18,794 nt of DNA from RPQJ01 sp052035645 (GCA_052035645.1 JBPOHK010000039.1:1-18794), one strand, 5' to 3'; counted from the first letter of the stretch, positions 1 through 6,638 are shown. Numbers and translations are program-made. Notes: generated by a model from the letters alone, not told the origin.

Positions 1-54
1 CTGAGTCTAGAGTGCCCCGGGCGGGGCACAAAGTTCCCGGCGCCCGAAACGAAA

Positions 55-75
55 CGGGGCGCCCGAGGCGCCCCG
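55..75 (-). terminator. Intrinsic terminator of rpmE
   Basis: A perfect 9-bp stem (55-63 with 67-75, arm CGGGGCGCC) closes a 3-nt loop. Read on the minus strand it is followed at once by TTTCGTTTCG (54 down to 45), a T-rich tail. It lies 25 bp past the rpmE stop codon, where a factor-independent terminator is expected. A second perfect hairpin (12-18 with 23-29, arm GTGCCCC) lies further downstream and has only a weak T tail. Confidence 0.7.
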
Positions 76-100
76 CACGCGCGTCCCGCGGAACGGGCCG

Positions 101-304
101 TCAGCCCTTGGCGTACTTCTTGCGGAACCGGTCGACCCGGCCGCCAGTATCGACGATCTTCTGCTTGCCCGTGTAGAACGGGTGGCAGCTCGAGCAGACT
201 TCGATCTGCAGGTCCTGGCCGAGGGTGGAGCGGGTCTCGAAGCTGTTGCCACAGCTGCAAGTGACCTGAATCTGCTTGTAGTCCGGGTGGATTCCGCTCT
301 TCAT
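101..304 (-). CDS. rpmE: 50S ribosomal protein L31 (zinc-binding type)
   Basis: This 67-aa protein has the normal length for bacterial L31, a small protein of the large ribosomal subunit that helps bridge to the 30S head. The start MKSGIHPDY, the CSCG motif (Cys16, Cys18) and the CSSCHPFYTGKQK motif (Cys37, Cys40) are diagnostic. These four cysteines mark the zinc-containing (C+) form rather than the zinc-free paralogue made under zinc starvation. The C-terminus (VDRFRKKYAKG) is typical. The gene stands alone, with a sigma70-like promoter at 346-374 and a terminator at 55-75. No L31 autoregulatory leader was recognised in the roughly 35-nt leader. Confidence 0.97.
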   Translation of the reverse strand: MKSGIHPDYKQIQVTCSCGNSFETRSTLGQDLQIEVCSSCHPFYTGKQKIVDTGGRVDRFRKKYAKG

Positions 305-345
305 GGCCGAGGCCCTTGGGTCAGGTCGTCGAAAGTGGGCCGCGA

Positions 346-374
346 AGTATAGGGGCCGCCGGCGGGCGCGGCAA
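346..374 (-). promoter_or_regulatory. Predicted sigma70 promoter of rpmE
   Basis: On the minus strand a -35 hexamer TTGCCG (369-374) is separated by exactly 17 nt from a -10 hexamer TATACT (346-351), which matches TATAAT at 5 of 6 positions. Transcription would start near 338-340, giving a leader of about 35 nt before the rpmE ATG at 304. This is prediction by motif only. Confidence 0.6.
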
Positions 375-439
375 GCACTGTACGCAACGGCCGGAGCGTC
401 CCGGCCCCCGGACCCGGCGCGGATGGCCGGGTGCCCCGG

Positions 440-474
440 TTATCCACAAAACCTGTGGATAACTTTGTGGATGA
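440..474. promoter_or_regulatory. Cluster of DnaA boxes
   Basis: Two perfect DnaA boxes face each other: TTATCCACA at 440-448 and its reverse complement TGTGGATAA at 454-462, with 5 nt between. A third copy in the second orientation, TGTGGATGA at 466-474, has one mismatch. A fourth box fitting the looser TTATNCACA consensus (TGTGCATAA) lies at 643-651. The 9-mer is the known high-affinity site of the initiator DnaA. The cluster is intergenic, upstream of the rpmE promoter and beside an AT-rich patch at about 520-600. It could be a DnaA-titrating or DnaA-regulating site, part of an origin, or a DnaA-controlled promoter element. The sequence does not decide. Confidence 0.7.
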
Positions 475-534
475 GTGCACCCGACCCCGACCCGCACTCG
501 CGCAGAATGCCGTGCTTTCTGCTTTGGTTAAATT

Positions 535-563
535 TTGACCAGGGCCTTTTTTCTTTATAGAAC
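535..563 (+). promoter_or_regulatory. Possible plus-strand promoter in the rpmE-hemW gap
   Basis: TTGACC (535-540, 5 of 6 to the -35 consensus) is followed after 17 nt by TAGAAC (558-563), or after 15 nt by TATAGA (556-561). Its -35 overlaps the near-palindrome at 526-540. Transcription would run toward the 3' end of hemW, antisense to it, with no protein gene in front. It would therefore make a small or antisense RNA, or be fortuitous. Weak evidence. Confidence 0.25.
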
Positions 564-754
564 ATTGGCTTGAGAGATCCGCCTTATGTTTCACTTCGAT
601 TAGGGTCTGTAAGCTGCCGTATCTGAATCGGCCCGAACCGCGTGTGCATAAGTGACGACCCGCCTAGCCGATCCGGGGCCGCCGCGCAAGCATTTTGCGT
701 GCCGCCGGACGCTCCGCCGGCGCCCGTGCGCGCGGCCGCCAAGCTGACACCGGT

Positions 755-1915
755 TCAGCCGGGCAGAAAAAGTTGCTGCAAGTCGTTGAGGAAACGGAAG
801 CCGAGCCCGGTCGGACGCCAGCCACCGCCGTCCCGCGAGGTGAGCAGCCCGCGTCGGCAGGCGACCTCGAGCGCCGGCTCGAGCGCCCCGGTCGGGAGGG
901 CCGTGCGTGCCTCGAAGGTCTCGGGCGCGAAGCCGTCGAGCAGCCGCAGCGCGTTCAGCACGAACTCGAACGGCCGCTCGGCCGAGGCGATCTCGCGCGT
1001 CTCGGTGACGCGGGCCGGACCGGCCGCCGCGAGGTACGCCGCGGGATGCCGTGCGCGGACCGTGCGCACGATGCTGCCGCGCGCCGCGTCCGTCAGCTTG
1101 CCGTGAGCGCCGGCGCCGACGCCGAGGTAGTCGCCGAACTGCCAGGAGTTGAGGTTGTGCTCGCACCGCCGCGACGGCCGTGCGTAGGCGGACACCTCGT
1201 ACTGCGCGTAGCCGGCGCCTGCGAGCACGGCCTGGCAGGCGAGCTGCATCTCGAAGGCCAGCTCCTCGTCGGGCAGCGGCGGCGGGTGGCGCGCGTACGG
1301 CGTGCCGGGCTCGAGCGTCAGCTGGTAGTGCGATACGTGCGCCGGCCCGAGCGCGAGCGCGCGCTCGACGTCGGCCAGCGCTTCCGCGAGCGTCTGTCGC
1401 GGCAGGGCGTACATCAGGTCGAGGTTGAAGTTGTCGATCCCGGCGTCGCGCAGGTCGGCGACCGCGGCGTCGACCTCGCGCGCGGCGTGGATGCGGCCGA
1501 GTTCCTCGAGCTTCGCGTCGTCGAAGCTCTGCACGCCGAGCGACACGCGGTTGATGCCGGCCGCGGCGTAGTCGGCGAACCGTCCCCGTTCCAGGGTGCC
1601 CGGATTGGCCTCGAGCGTGACCTCGGCCTGCGGCGCGAAGGCGAGCAGGTCGCGCGCGCCGCGCAGCACCCGGGCCACCGCCGCCGGCGCGAACAGGCTG
1701 GGCGTGCCGCCGCCGAAGAACACCGAGACGATCGGCCGGCCCGCGACGAGCGGCGCGACCGAGGCGAGGTCGTCGAGCAGGGCCTCGACGTAGGGCTGCT
1801 GCGGCAGGCCGGCGGACGGCACGGCGTGCGAGTTGAAGTCGCAGTACGGGCACTTGCGCACGCACCAGGGCAGGTGGACGTACAGCGCGAGCGGCACCGG
1901 GCCGAAGCCGGTCAT
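755..1915 (-). CDS. hemW: HemW, radical-SAM heme chaperone (HemN-like)
   Basis: 386 aa. HemW is a cytoplasmic radical-SAM protein that binds heme and is thought to deliver it to target proteins; it is often misnamed coproporphyrinogen oxidase. The SAM cluster motif is CVRKCPYC (Cys18, Cys22, Cys25). Phe27 stands where true HemN has its fourth cysteine (CxxxCxxCxC), which favours HemW. The SAM-binding stretch FFGGGTPSL is at about 66-74, and GVQSF and a HemN C-terminal-like region follow. I start at MTGFGPVPLALYVHLPWC because its ATG overlaps the rdgB stop by 4 bp (ATGA, 1912-1915). The frame stays open further upstream but there lies antiparallel-free inside rdgB and has no homology-like sequence. 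Last gene of the operon. Confidence 0.93.
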   Translation of the reverse strand: MTGFGPVPLALYVHLPWCVRKCPYCDFNSHAVPSAGLPQQPYVEALLDDLASVAPLVAGRPIVSVFFGGGTPSLFAPAAVARVLRGARDLLAFAPQAEVTLEANPGTLERGRFADYAAAGINRVSLGVQSFDDAKLEELGRIHAAREVDAAVADLRDAGIDNFNLDLMYALPRQTLAEALADVERALALGPAHVSHYQLTLEPGTPYARHPPPLPDEELAFEMQLACQAVLAGAGYAQYEVSAYARPSRRCEHNLNSWQFGDYLGVGAGAHGKLTDAARGSIVRTVRARHPAAYLAAAGPARVTETREIASAERPFEFVLNALRLLDGFAPETFEARTALPTGALEPALEVACRRGLLTSRDGGGWRPTGLGFRFLNDLQQLFLPG

Positions 1916-2538
1916 TTCAGGGCGGGCGCGGTCCCGAGCGCGGCGACCAGTGCGCGCAGCGCCTGTCCGCGGTGGCTGACGAGGTTCTTCTCGGAGGCGT
2001 CGTACTCCGCCGCCATGCGCTGGCCGCCGGCGACGACGAAGACCGGGTCGTAGCCGAACCCGCCGCGGCCCCGCGGCACGCGGGCGATGCGGCCTTCCCA
2101 AGTGGCCTGCGCGATCACCGGCATCGGGTCGGTGGGCCGGCGCAGGTAGACCATGGCGCAGCAGTAGCGCGCGGTGCGCTGCTCGTCGGGCACGGGCTCG
2201 AGCTCCGCGAGCAGCTTGCGGTTGTTGGCGGCGTCGTCCGCGCCGGGGCCCGCATAGCGCGCGGAGTAGATGCCCGGCGCGCCCTGCAGGGCGTCGACCT
2301 CGAGGCCCGAATCGTCCGCGATGGCGGGCATGTCCGCCGCCTGCGCCGCGAAGCGCGCCTTGAGGATGGCGTTCTCGACGAAGCTCTTGCCGGTCTCCTC
2401 CGCCGAATAGGCGGTGAACTCGGCGAGCGGCCACACTTCGACGTGGCTGGGCGCGAGGATTTCGCGCATCTCGCGCAGCTTGCCGGGATTGGCGGTCGCG
2501 AGCACCACCCGGGCCGGGAGTGCCGGCCGCCGGTTCAT
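1912..2538 (-). CDS. rdgB: dITP/XTP pyrophosphatase (RdgB/HAM1 family)
   Basis: 208 aa, slightly longer than the roughly 197 aa of the E. coli enzyme. It hydrolyses non-canonical purine nucleoside triphosphates (dITP, ITP, XTP) to monophosphate and pyrophosphate, keeping deaminated purines out of DNA. Visible family motifs are the N-terminal TANPGK (15-20), the acidic catalytic segment ADDSGLEVDAL (Asp75, Asp76), GFGYDPVF (160-167) and the C-terminal SHRGQAL (188-194). Its ATG overlaps the rph stop by 4 bp (2535-2538) and its stop overlaps the hemW start, so the three genes are translationally coupled. The rph-rdgB-hemW order is a common gammaproteobacterial arrangement. Confidence 0.96.
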   Translation of the reverse strand: MNRRPALPARVVLATANPGKLREMREILAPSHVEVWPLAEFTAYSAEETGKSFVENAILKARFAAQAADMPAIADDSGLEVDALQGAPGIYSARYAGPGADDAANNRKLLAELEPVPDEQRTARYCCAMVYLRRPTDPMPVIAQATWEGRIARVPRGRGGFGYDPVFVVAGGQRMAAEYDASEKNLVSHRGQALRALVAALGTAPALK

Positions 2539-3284
2539 CCCCGCCCCGGACCCGCGCGCGCCGGCGGGTCGTCGTGCAGCGCCTCCAGTTGCAGCGCGAA
2601 CAGGCGCTGGCAGGCGGCGGCCGCGAGGTTCAGCAGTTCGTCGAGTTCGTGGCGGCGAAACGCGTGCCCCTCGGCGGTGCCCTGCACCTCGATGAACCCG
2701 CCGCCGTTGTTCATCACCACGTTCATGTCGGTCTCCGCGCCGGAGTCCTCGGCGTAGTCGAGGTCGACCACCGGGACGCCGCCGACGATGCCGACCGAGA
2801 CCGCGGCGACCTGGCCGTGCAGCGGGCTGGCCGCGATCGCGCCGCGTCGCTGCAGCGACTCCATCGCGTCGGCGAGCGCGACGTAGGCGCCCGTGATCGA
2901 GGCGGTGCGCGTACCGCCGTCGGCCTGCAGCACGTCGCAGTCGAGCGTGACGGTGCGCTCGCCGAGCGCACGCATGTCCACGACGGCGCGCAGCGAGCGG
3001 CCGATGAGGCGCTGGATCTCGAGGGTGCGGCCGCCCTGCTTGCCCTTCGCGGCCTCGCGCGCACTGCGCGTGTGCGTGGCCCGCGGCAGCATGCCGTACT
3101 CGGCGGTGACCCAGCCCGCGCCCTTGCCGCGCAGGAACGACGGCACGCCGTCCTCGACCGTGGCGGTCACCAGCACGCGCGTGTCGCCGAACTCGACCAG
3201 CACCGAGCCCTCCGCGTGACGCGTGAAAGCGCGGGTGATGCGCACGTTGCGCAGCTCGTCGGATGCGCGTCCACTCGGTCTCAC
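2535..3284 (-). CDS. rph: Ribonuclease PH
   Basis: 249 aa; the family is usually about 238-240, and the excess is a short Pro/Arg/Gly-rich C-terminal tail. It is a phosphorolytic 3'-5' exoribonuclease that trims tRNA precursors and other RNAs and forms a hexameric ring. Key residues fall on their usual numbers: Arg86 and the GTR phosphate-binding motif (124-126, GGTRTAS), and the metal-binding acids Asp180 and Asp186 within LDYAEDSGAETDMN. The start MRPSGR is the classical RNase PH start. The start codon is GTG (3282-3284), with a GGAG Shine-Dalgarno 7-8 nt upstream. It lies 13 bp after the PP2C gene, so both are probably in one transcript. All active-site motifs are intact, unlike the frameshifted rph of E. 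coli K-12. Confidence 0.97.
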   Translation of the reverse strand: MRPSGRASDELRNVRITRAFTRHAEGSVLVEFGDTRVLVTATVEDGVPSFLRGKGAGWVTAEYGMLPRATHTRSAREAAKGKQGGRTLEIQRLIGRSLRAVVDMRALGERTVTLDCDVLQADGGTRTASITGAYVALADAMESLQRRGAIAASPLHGQVAAVSVGIVGGVPVVDLDYAEDSGAETDMNVVMNNGGGFIEVQGTAEGHAFRRHELDELLNLAAAACQRLFALQLEALHDDPPARAGPGRG

Positions 3285-3297
3285 GTCGGCACTCCGT

Positions 3298-4071
3298 TCA
3301 GGGGCCGAGCCAGCGGATCGCGGCGGCCGTGGTGTTGTCGGCGAAGGGCGCCGACGCGGTCGTGGCCTTCTGGCCGAGCTCCGCGAGCGCCTCGCGCAGC
3401 GGATGTCCGGTCGTTCGCCCGAGCGCGCCGACGTCCTCGTCGCTGAGGCCGGACCACAGTCCGTCCGAGCACAGCAGCAGCAGGTCGTTGGGCCTGAGCG
3501 AGCGGCGGCAGCTCAGCGTCATCTCCGGGAGCACCGGGTCGCCGCCGATGCAGCACTCGACGTAGTTGCGCATCGGGTGCACGAGCGCCTGCTGCTCGGT
3601 GATGCGCCCGGCGCGCAGCAGCAGCTCGACGTGGCTGTGGTCGCGCGTGCGATCGAACACCCCGCCGTTGCGCAGCAGGTAGACGCGGCTGTCGCCGACG
3701 TGCGCCCAGTAGGCGCTCGAGCCCTGCACGAGGCAGACCGCACAGGTCGCGCGGGGACGCACTTCCGCCGGCAGGTTCTGGCCGAGCCGCACGACGGCAT
3801 CGTGCGCGCGCCCGATCGCAAGGTGCAGGAATCCCTCCGGGTCGAACAGCGGCTGGCTGGCCTCCCAGAAGTACTCCACCATCGTGCGGATCGCCGTTTC
3901 GGCTGCGCGCGCGCCGTCCGCATGGCCACCCATGCCATCGACGACTGCCAGGAAGGCCGCCGCTTCGCCCACGGCGATGGCGACACGGTCTTGGTTTTCT
4001 TCGCGATTCCCGAGTAGGGTCAGATCCGCGTGCTCGATCTGCAAGGCTCGCTCCGGCACGCCGGTTCTCAT
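3298..4071 (-). CDS. PP2C-family serine/threonine protein phosphatase
   Basis: 257 aa, the size of compact bacterial PP2C enzymes (Stp/PrpC type), which are cytoplasmic and Mn/Mg-dependent and reverse Ser/Thr phosphorylation. The metal and catalytic motifs occur in order: NREENQDR (22-29), VVDGMGGHADG with Asp45/Gly46, AHVGDSRVYLLRNG with Asp127, the TRDHSHVELL segment, CSDGLW with Asp203 and ADNTT with Asp245/Asn246. No transmembrane or extra domain is seen. It is first in the PP2C-rph-rdgB-hemW operon and divergent from yicC. No partner protein kinase gene is in the window. The ATG has a GGGAG Shine-Dalgarno 5-6 nt upstream and a plausible promoter at 4088-4117. Confidence 0.94.
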   Translation of the reverse strand: MRTGVPERALQIEHADLTLLGNREENQDRVAIAVGEAAAFLAVVDGMGGHADGARAAETAIRTMVEYFWEASQPLFDPEGFLHLAIGRAHDAVVRLGQNLPAEVRPRATCAVCLVQGSSAYWAHVGDSRVYLLRNGGVFDRTRDHSHVELLLRAGRITEQQALVHPMRNYVECCIGGDPVLPEMTLSCRRSLRPNDLLLLCSDGLWSGLSDEDVGALGRTTGHPLREALAELGQKATTASAPFADNTTAAAIRWLGP

Positions 4072-4087
4072 GTAAACTCCCGTCCGG

Positions 4088-4117
4088 CTTATATCATCCC
4101 GCGGCGTGTTTCCCCAA
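4088..4117 (-). promoter_or_regulatory. Predicted promoter of the PP2C-rph-rdgB-hemW operon
   Basis: On the minus strand TTGGGG (4112-4117) is followed after 18 nt by TATAAG (4088-4093), preceded by TG one base upstream (extended -10, TGATATAAG at 4088-4096). The start point would be near 4081, leaving only about 10 nt of leader, which still includes the GGGAG Shine-Dalgarno. Motif-based only. Confidence 0.45.
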
Positions 4118-4167
4118 GGGGCCGTGCGCCCGAATCCCTTGTTTCACGATGGTTTTTCGGGAAACAC
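4106..4167. repeat. 9-bp inverted repeat in the divergent PP2C/yicC promoter
   Basis: GTGTTTCCC (4106-4114) and GGGAAACAC (4159-4167) are perfect reverse complements separated by 44 nt. The right arm contains the only Shine-Dalgarno-like stretch of yicC (GGGAA, 4159-4163, 8 nt before its ATG). The left arm overlaps the -35 of the opposite promoter. It could be a pair of operator half-sites or a leader-RNA stem covering the yicC ribosome-binding site. Confidence 0.4.
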
Positions 4168-4171
4168 CCAC

Positions 4172-5041
4172 ATGATCCGCAGCATGACCGGCTTCGCCCG
4201 GCGGGAGCGCCAGGGGCCCTGGGGCACGCTGACGTGCGAACTGCGGGCGGTCAACCACCGCTACCTCGAGCTTTCGATGCGCATGCCCGAGGAACTGCGT
4301 GGCCTCGAGAACGAGCTGCGCCAGCACCTGGCCGCCGCCCTACGACGCGGCAAGGTCGATGCCGGGCTCTACCTGCGCAGCACGGCGGCCGCGCCCGCCT
4401 CCCTGGAGATCAACCGCCCCCTGCTCGAGCAATTGCTGCAGCGGGCCGCGGAGGTCGATGCGCTGGCCGGGCGCCCGCCGACCCCGGTCGATGCGCTCGA
4501 CCTGCTGCGCTGGCCGGGCGTGGTGCGCGAGGCGGAGCGCGACCTCGCACCGGTTCTCGCCGCCGCGCTGGACCTGGTCCGCGAGACCGCGGCGGAGCTG
4601 AACGAGTCGCGGTCCCGCGAGGGTGCGCGCATCCGCGACATGCTGCGCACCCGCTGCGAGGCGCTGCAGCAGAGCGTCGCGCTGGTACGGGCCCGGCTGC
4701 CGGAGCTGGCCGCGAGGATCCGCGCCAGGGTGGCGGAACGCGTGGCCCAGCTCGGCGCGCAGGTCGGTCCCGAGCGGCTCGAGCAGGAACTCGTGCTGCT
4801 CGCCTACAAGATGGACTTCGAGGAGGAACTCGACCGCCTCGGCAGCCACGTCACCGAGACCCTGCAGATCCTCGATTCGAAGGAGCCGGCCGGACGGCGC
4901 CTCGATTTCCTCATGCAGGAGCTGAACCGCGAGGCGAACACGCTGTCGTCCAAGTCGCAGGACGTGGACACGACGCGCACGGCGGTCGACATCAAGGTGC
5001 TGATCGAACAGATGCGCGAGCAGGTGCAGAACATCGAGTGA
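4172..5041 (+). CDS. yicC: YicC-family endoribonuclease / stress-induced protein
   Basis: 289 aa, close to the 287 aa of E. coli YicC. The N-terminus MIRSMTGFAR and the following ELRAVNHRYLEL (23-34) are hallmarks of the YicC N-terminal domain. The C-terminal part holds the conserved YKMDFEEELDRLGSH and the final DIKVLIEQMREQVQNIE, the DUF1732 region. Family members are described as endoribonucleases that promote decay of specific RNAs such as the RyhB small RNA. I chose the ATG at 4172 because it gives the conserved MTGFAR start; the frame is open upstream but lacks homology. Usually yicC neighbours rph and often gmk. Here rph lies in the divergent operon, but gmk is absent and csp1 follows after 62 bp. 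Confidence 0.93.
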   Translation: MIRSMTGFARRERQGPWGTLTCELRAVNHRYLELSMRMPEELRGLENELRQHLAAALRRGKVDAGLYLRSTAAAPASLEINRPLLEQLLQRAAEVDALAGRPPTPVDALDLLRWPGVVREAERDLAPVLAAALDLVRETAAELNESRSREGARIRDMLRTRCEALQQSVALVRARLPELAARIRARVAERVAQLGAQVGPERLEQELVLLAYKMDFEEELDRLGSHVTETLQILDSKEPAGRRLDFLMQELNREANTLSSKSQDVDTTRTAVDIKVLIEQMREQVQNIE

Positions 5042-5047
5042 GCGTCC

Positions 5048-5076
5048 CCGGGGCGAGCGCCTGTGCCAGGCCCCGG
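5048..5076 (+). terminator. Possible hairpin between yicC and csp1
   Basis: CCGGGGC (5048-5054) pairs perfectly with GCCCCGG (5070-5076) across a 15-nt loop, just after the yicC stop. No T-tract follows, so termination is uncertain. It may only attenuate readthrough into csp1 or affect mRNA stability. Confidence 0.3.
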
Positions 5077-5103
5077 ACATCCACCCAGGACAGGAGAGGG
5101 ATC

Positions 5104-5586
5104 ATGACGAATGGAGCTGACGTGACACGTCGTGAACTGATTACCGCCATGGCCGGGTTCGGCGCGGCATTGGCGGCCTCGACGGCCGCGGGCGAGACGC
5201 CACGCGAGGGCCATGCGATGCTGGCACCGGCCGCGCCCCTTTCGGCCGAGCACAAGGCGGTCATCGCCGCGACGGCCGATTGCCTGCGCGCGGGCCGGGC
5301 GTGCCTGGCGCGCTGCACGGAACACCTCGCGGCGGGCATGGCCGGCATGGCCGAGTGCCAGCGAGCCGTCATGAACATGCTGGCGGTGGTCGAGGCCATG
5401 GCCGACGTCGCCGGGTTTGCCAATGCGGCTCCCGCCAACCTGAAGGCACTGGCGGCCACCTGCGCCGGCTTCTGCGACACCTGCGCCAGCGCGTGCGAAC
5501 CGCATGCGGCCCATCACGAGGAATGCGCCGCCTGTCGCGAGTCCTGCCTCGCCTGCGTCAAGGCCTGTCGGGCGCTCGCGGGCTGA
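5104..5586 (+). CDS. csp1: Tat-exported four-helix-bundle copper storage protein (Csp1-like)
   Basis: 160 aa. The N-terminus carries a twin-arginine signal: TRRELITAM (Arg9-Arg10) followed by a small-residue hydrophobic stretch to about residue 29. The mature part is helical and has 13 cysteines (60, 67, 71, 85, 120, 124, 127, 131, 141, 144, 148, 151, 155) in CxxC and CxxxC helical spacings, as in DUF326/Csp proteins. Methanotroph Csp1 is a Tat-exported tetramer of four-helix bundles whose inward cysteines hold about 13 Cu(I) ions per monomer. The match in signal, length and cysteine number makes that role likely. The start is supported by AGGAG at 5092-5096, 7 nt before the ATG. It is downstream of yicC and convergent, with a 6-bp gap, to the CxxCxC barrel gene. 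No CueR-type operator was recognised. Confidence 0.88.
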   Translation: MTNGADVTRRELITAMAGFGAALAASTAAGETPREGHAMLAPAAPLSAEHKAVIAATADCLRAGRACLARCTEHLAAGMAGMAECQRAVMNMLAVVEAMADVAGFANAAPANLKALAATCAGFCDTCASACEPHAAHHEECAACRESCLACVKACRALAG

Positions 5587-5592
5587 ACCGGG

Positions 5593-6528
5593 TCAGCGCC
5601 GGGGCAGGTAGGTCGCACCGACGTTCAGCACGGCACGCTCGTGCTGATCGCCGTTCAGGCCGTGCTGGTAGAGCGGCAGCTGCGCCGACGCGCGCAGCAC
5701 CCAGCCGTGGCCCAGGTCGAAGAGCATCCGCGGCGTGAGATAGGTGATCGCGCCGCCGGTGTCCGGATCCCGCGTGCCCTGCCCGTCGATCTCGTCGCGC
5801 CCTGCCTGTCGGTAGTTGGCCTCGACGACGAGATCCCAGCGTGCGCCGAGCCGACGGTCGTAGGCGACGTTCAGCAGTGTCGAGCGGCCGTACCGGTAGC
5901 CATGGTCATTGCGGCCGGTCAGTCGATGCTGCACGGAGGCGAACAGCGCGGTCGCCGGGTCGACCTGGCGTGAGGCCGCGATGCCGATGAACTCGTCCTT
6001 GGCTCCGGTGCCCGGCTGGACATGTTCGTCGAGCCGCTCGCCTCCGGCGCTTTCGTCGTTCTCGCCCCAGTCGGTCTTGACGCCGCCGGTGAGATAGACG
6101 CGCGACCGCGTGCCGACTTCGCCGTCGAAAGCCGACGACCAGAGTCGCCACTGCAGGGAAATCTCGGGGTCGGCCAGACCGCTGACGGCGACGTGTCCGG
6201 CTTCCCCGTCTTCATGGCTCTCGAGCCGGCGCTGGCTGAAGGGCACGCGCAGGAAGACCCCCACGGCCTCGCTCACGCCAAATGCAGCCAGCAGCGTGGT
6301 CCGCCGCTCGGTCAGGGACTCCTGCTCGCCGCCGCCGCCCTGCGTCTTCTCGACGCGATCCCAGTCGAGCGCGAGGCGCCAGCCTTCCTGCGCGATGCCT
6401 TCGTTGCCCAGCGCGTTGTAGGTCGGGTCGCCACAACGGCAGATCGAGCATCCCAGCGCCGGCGTCGCCACGATCGGCAGGCCCAGCATCAGCACCATGA
6501 CACGCGCGCGTCCCAGCCTGCCGGTCAT
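5593..6528 (-). CDS. Predicted outer-membrane beta-barrel protein with N-terminal CxxCxC motif
   Basis: 311 aa from the ATG at 6528, which has AGGAG (6534-6538) 5 nt upstream; the frame is open further upstream but without a signal peptide there. A signal sequence (about residues 8-26, VMVLMLGLPIVATPALG) is followed at once by CSICRCGDPTYNALG, with Cys27, Cys30 and Cys32. The rest is alternating polar/hydrophobic strands with Tyr/Trp/Phe and acidic or glycine turns, typical of 8-16-strand barrels, ending GATYLPRR. I recall similar proteins annotated only as 'transporter' or hypothetical. The cysteine trio could bind a metal or carry a lipid at Cys27, but the lipobox is poor. Convergent and nearly abutting csp1, which hints at a shared copper theme. 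Function unknown. Confidence 0.7.
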   Translation of the reverse strand: MTGRLGRARVMVLMLGLPIVATPALGCSICRCGDPTYNALGNEGIAQEGWRLALDWDRVEKTQGGGGEQESLTERRTTLLAAFGVSEAVGVFLRVPFSQRRLESHEDGEAGHVAVSGLADPEISLQWRLWSSAFDGEVGTRSRVYLTGGVKTDWGENDESAGGERLDEHVQPGTGAKDEFIGIAASRQVDPATALFASVQHRLTGRNDHGYRYGRSTLLNVAYDRRLGARWDLVVEANYRQAGRDEIDGQGTRDPDTGGAITYLTPRMLFDLGHGWVLRASAQLPLYQHGLNGDQHERAVLNVGATYLPRR

Positions 6529-6621
6529 GTCCGCTCCTGGAGTCGTCCTGGCCGGACATTCGCTCAGCCGGGCCCCGGCGACCATACCGCGTGCCGCGCA
6601 GCCTTGGCGGGAAACACGGTA

Positions 6622-6638
6622 GGACCCCGCTGGGGTCC
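6622..6638. repeat. Hairpin between the barrel gene and the 33-aa ORF
   Basis: GGACCCC (6622-6628) and GGGGTCC (6632-6638) form a perfect 7-bp stem with a GCT loop; flanking CAC/GTG can extend it after a bulge. It lies in the 225-bp divergent region 6529-6753, which otherwise shows no convincing promoter hexamers. Role unknown. Confidence 0.3.

Larger units (their letters stand above)
305..754. other. 450-bp gene-free region between rpmE and hemW
   Basis: I find no credible protein gene here. It lies 5' of rpmE and 3' of hemW, both on the minus strand. From left to right it holds the rpmE promoter (346-374), the DnaA-box cluster (440-474), a 15-bp near-palindrome GGTTAAATTTTGACC (526-540), an unusually AT-rich stretch (about 520-600), a possible plus-strand promoter (535-563), a further DnaA-like box (643-651) and a small hairpin (683-701) near the hemW end. 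No clear terminator with a T-tract was found for the hemW operon. Confidence 0.6.

Noticed and set aside
560..754. Possible 6S or other known structured RNA downstream of the plus-strand promoter
   Set aside because: I compared the start region with remembered 6S, tmRNA and 4.5S sequences and found no closing 3' arm or conserved core. A covariance search would be needed to say more.
755..2434. Extension of hemW upstream of 1915
   Set aside because: The added residues lie within rdgB in another frame, are Arg-rich and unlike HemW; the ATG overlapping the rdgB stop fits the family start.
4030..5586. A 518-codon plus-strand frame reading through yicC into csp1
   Set aside because: Only its last 160 codons (from 5104) are the csp1 gene, with a Tat signal and ribosome-binding site. 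The upstream part overlaps the well-supported yicC in another frame.
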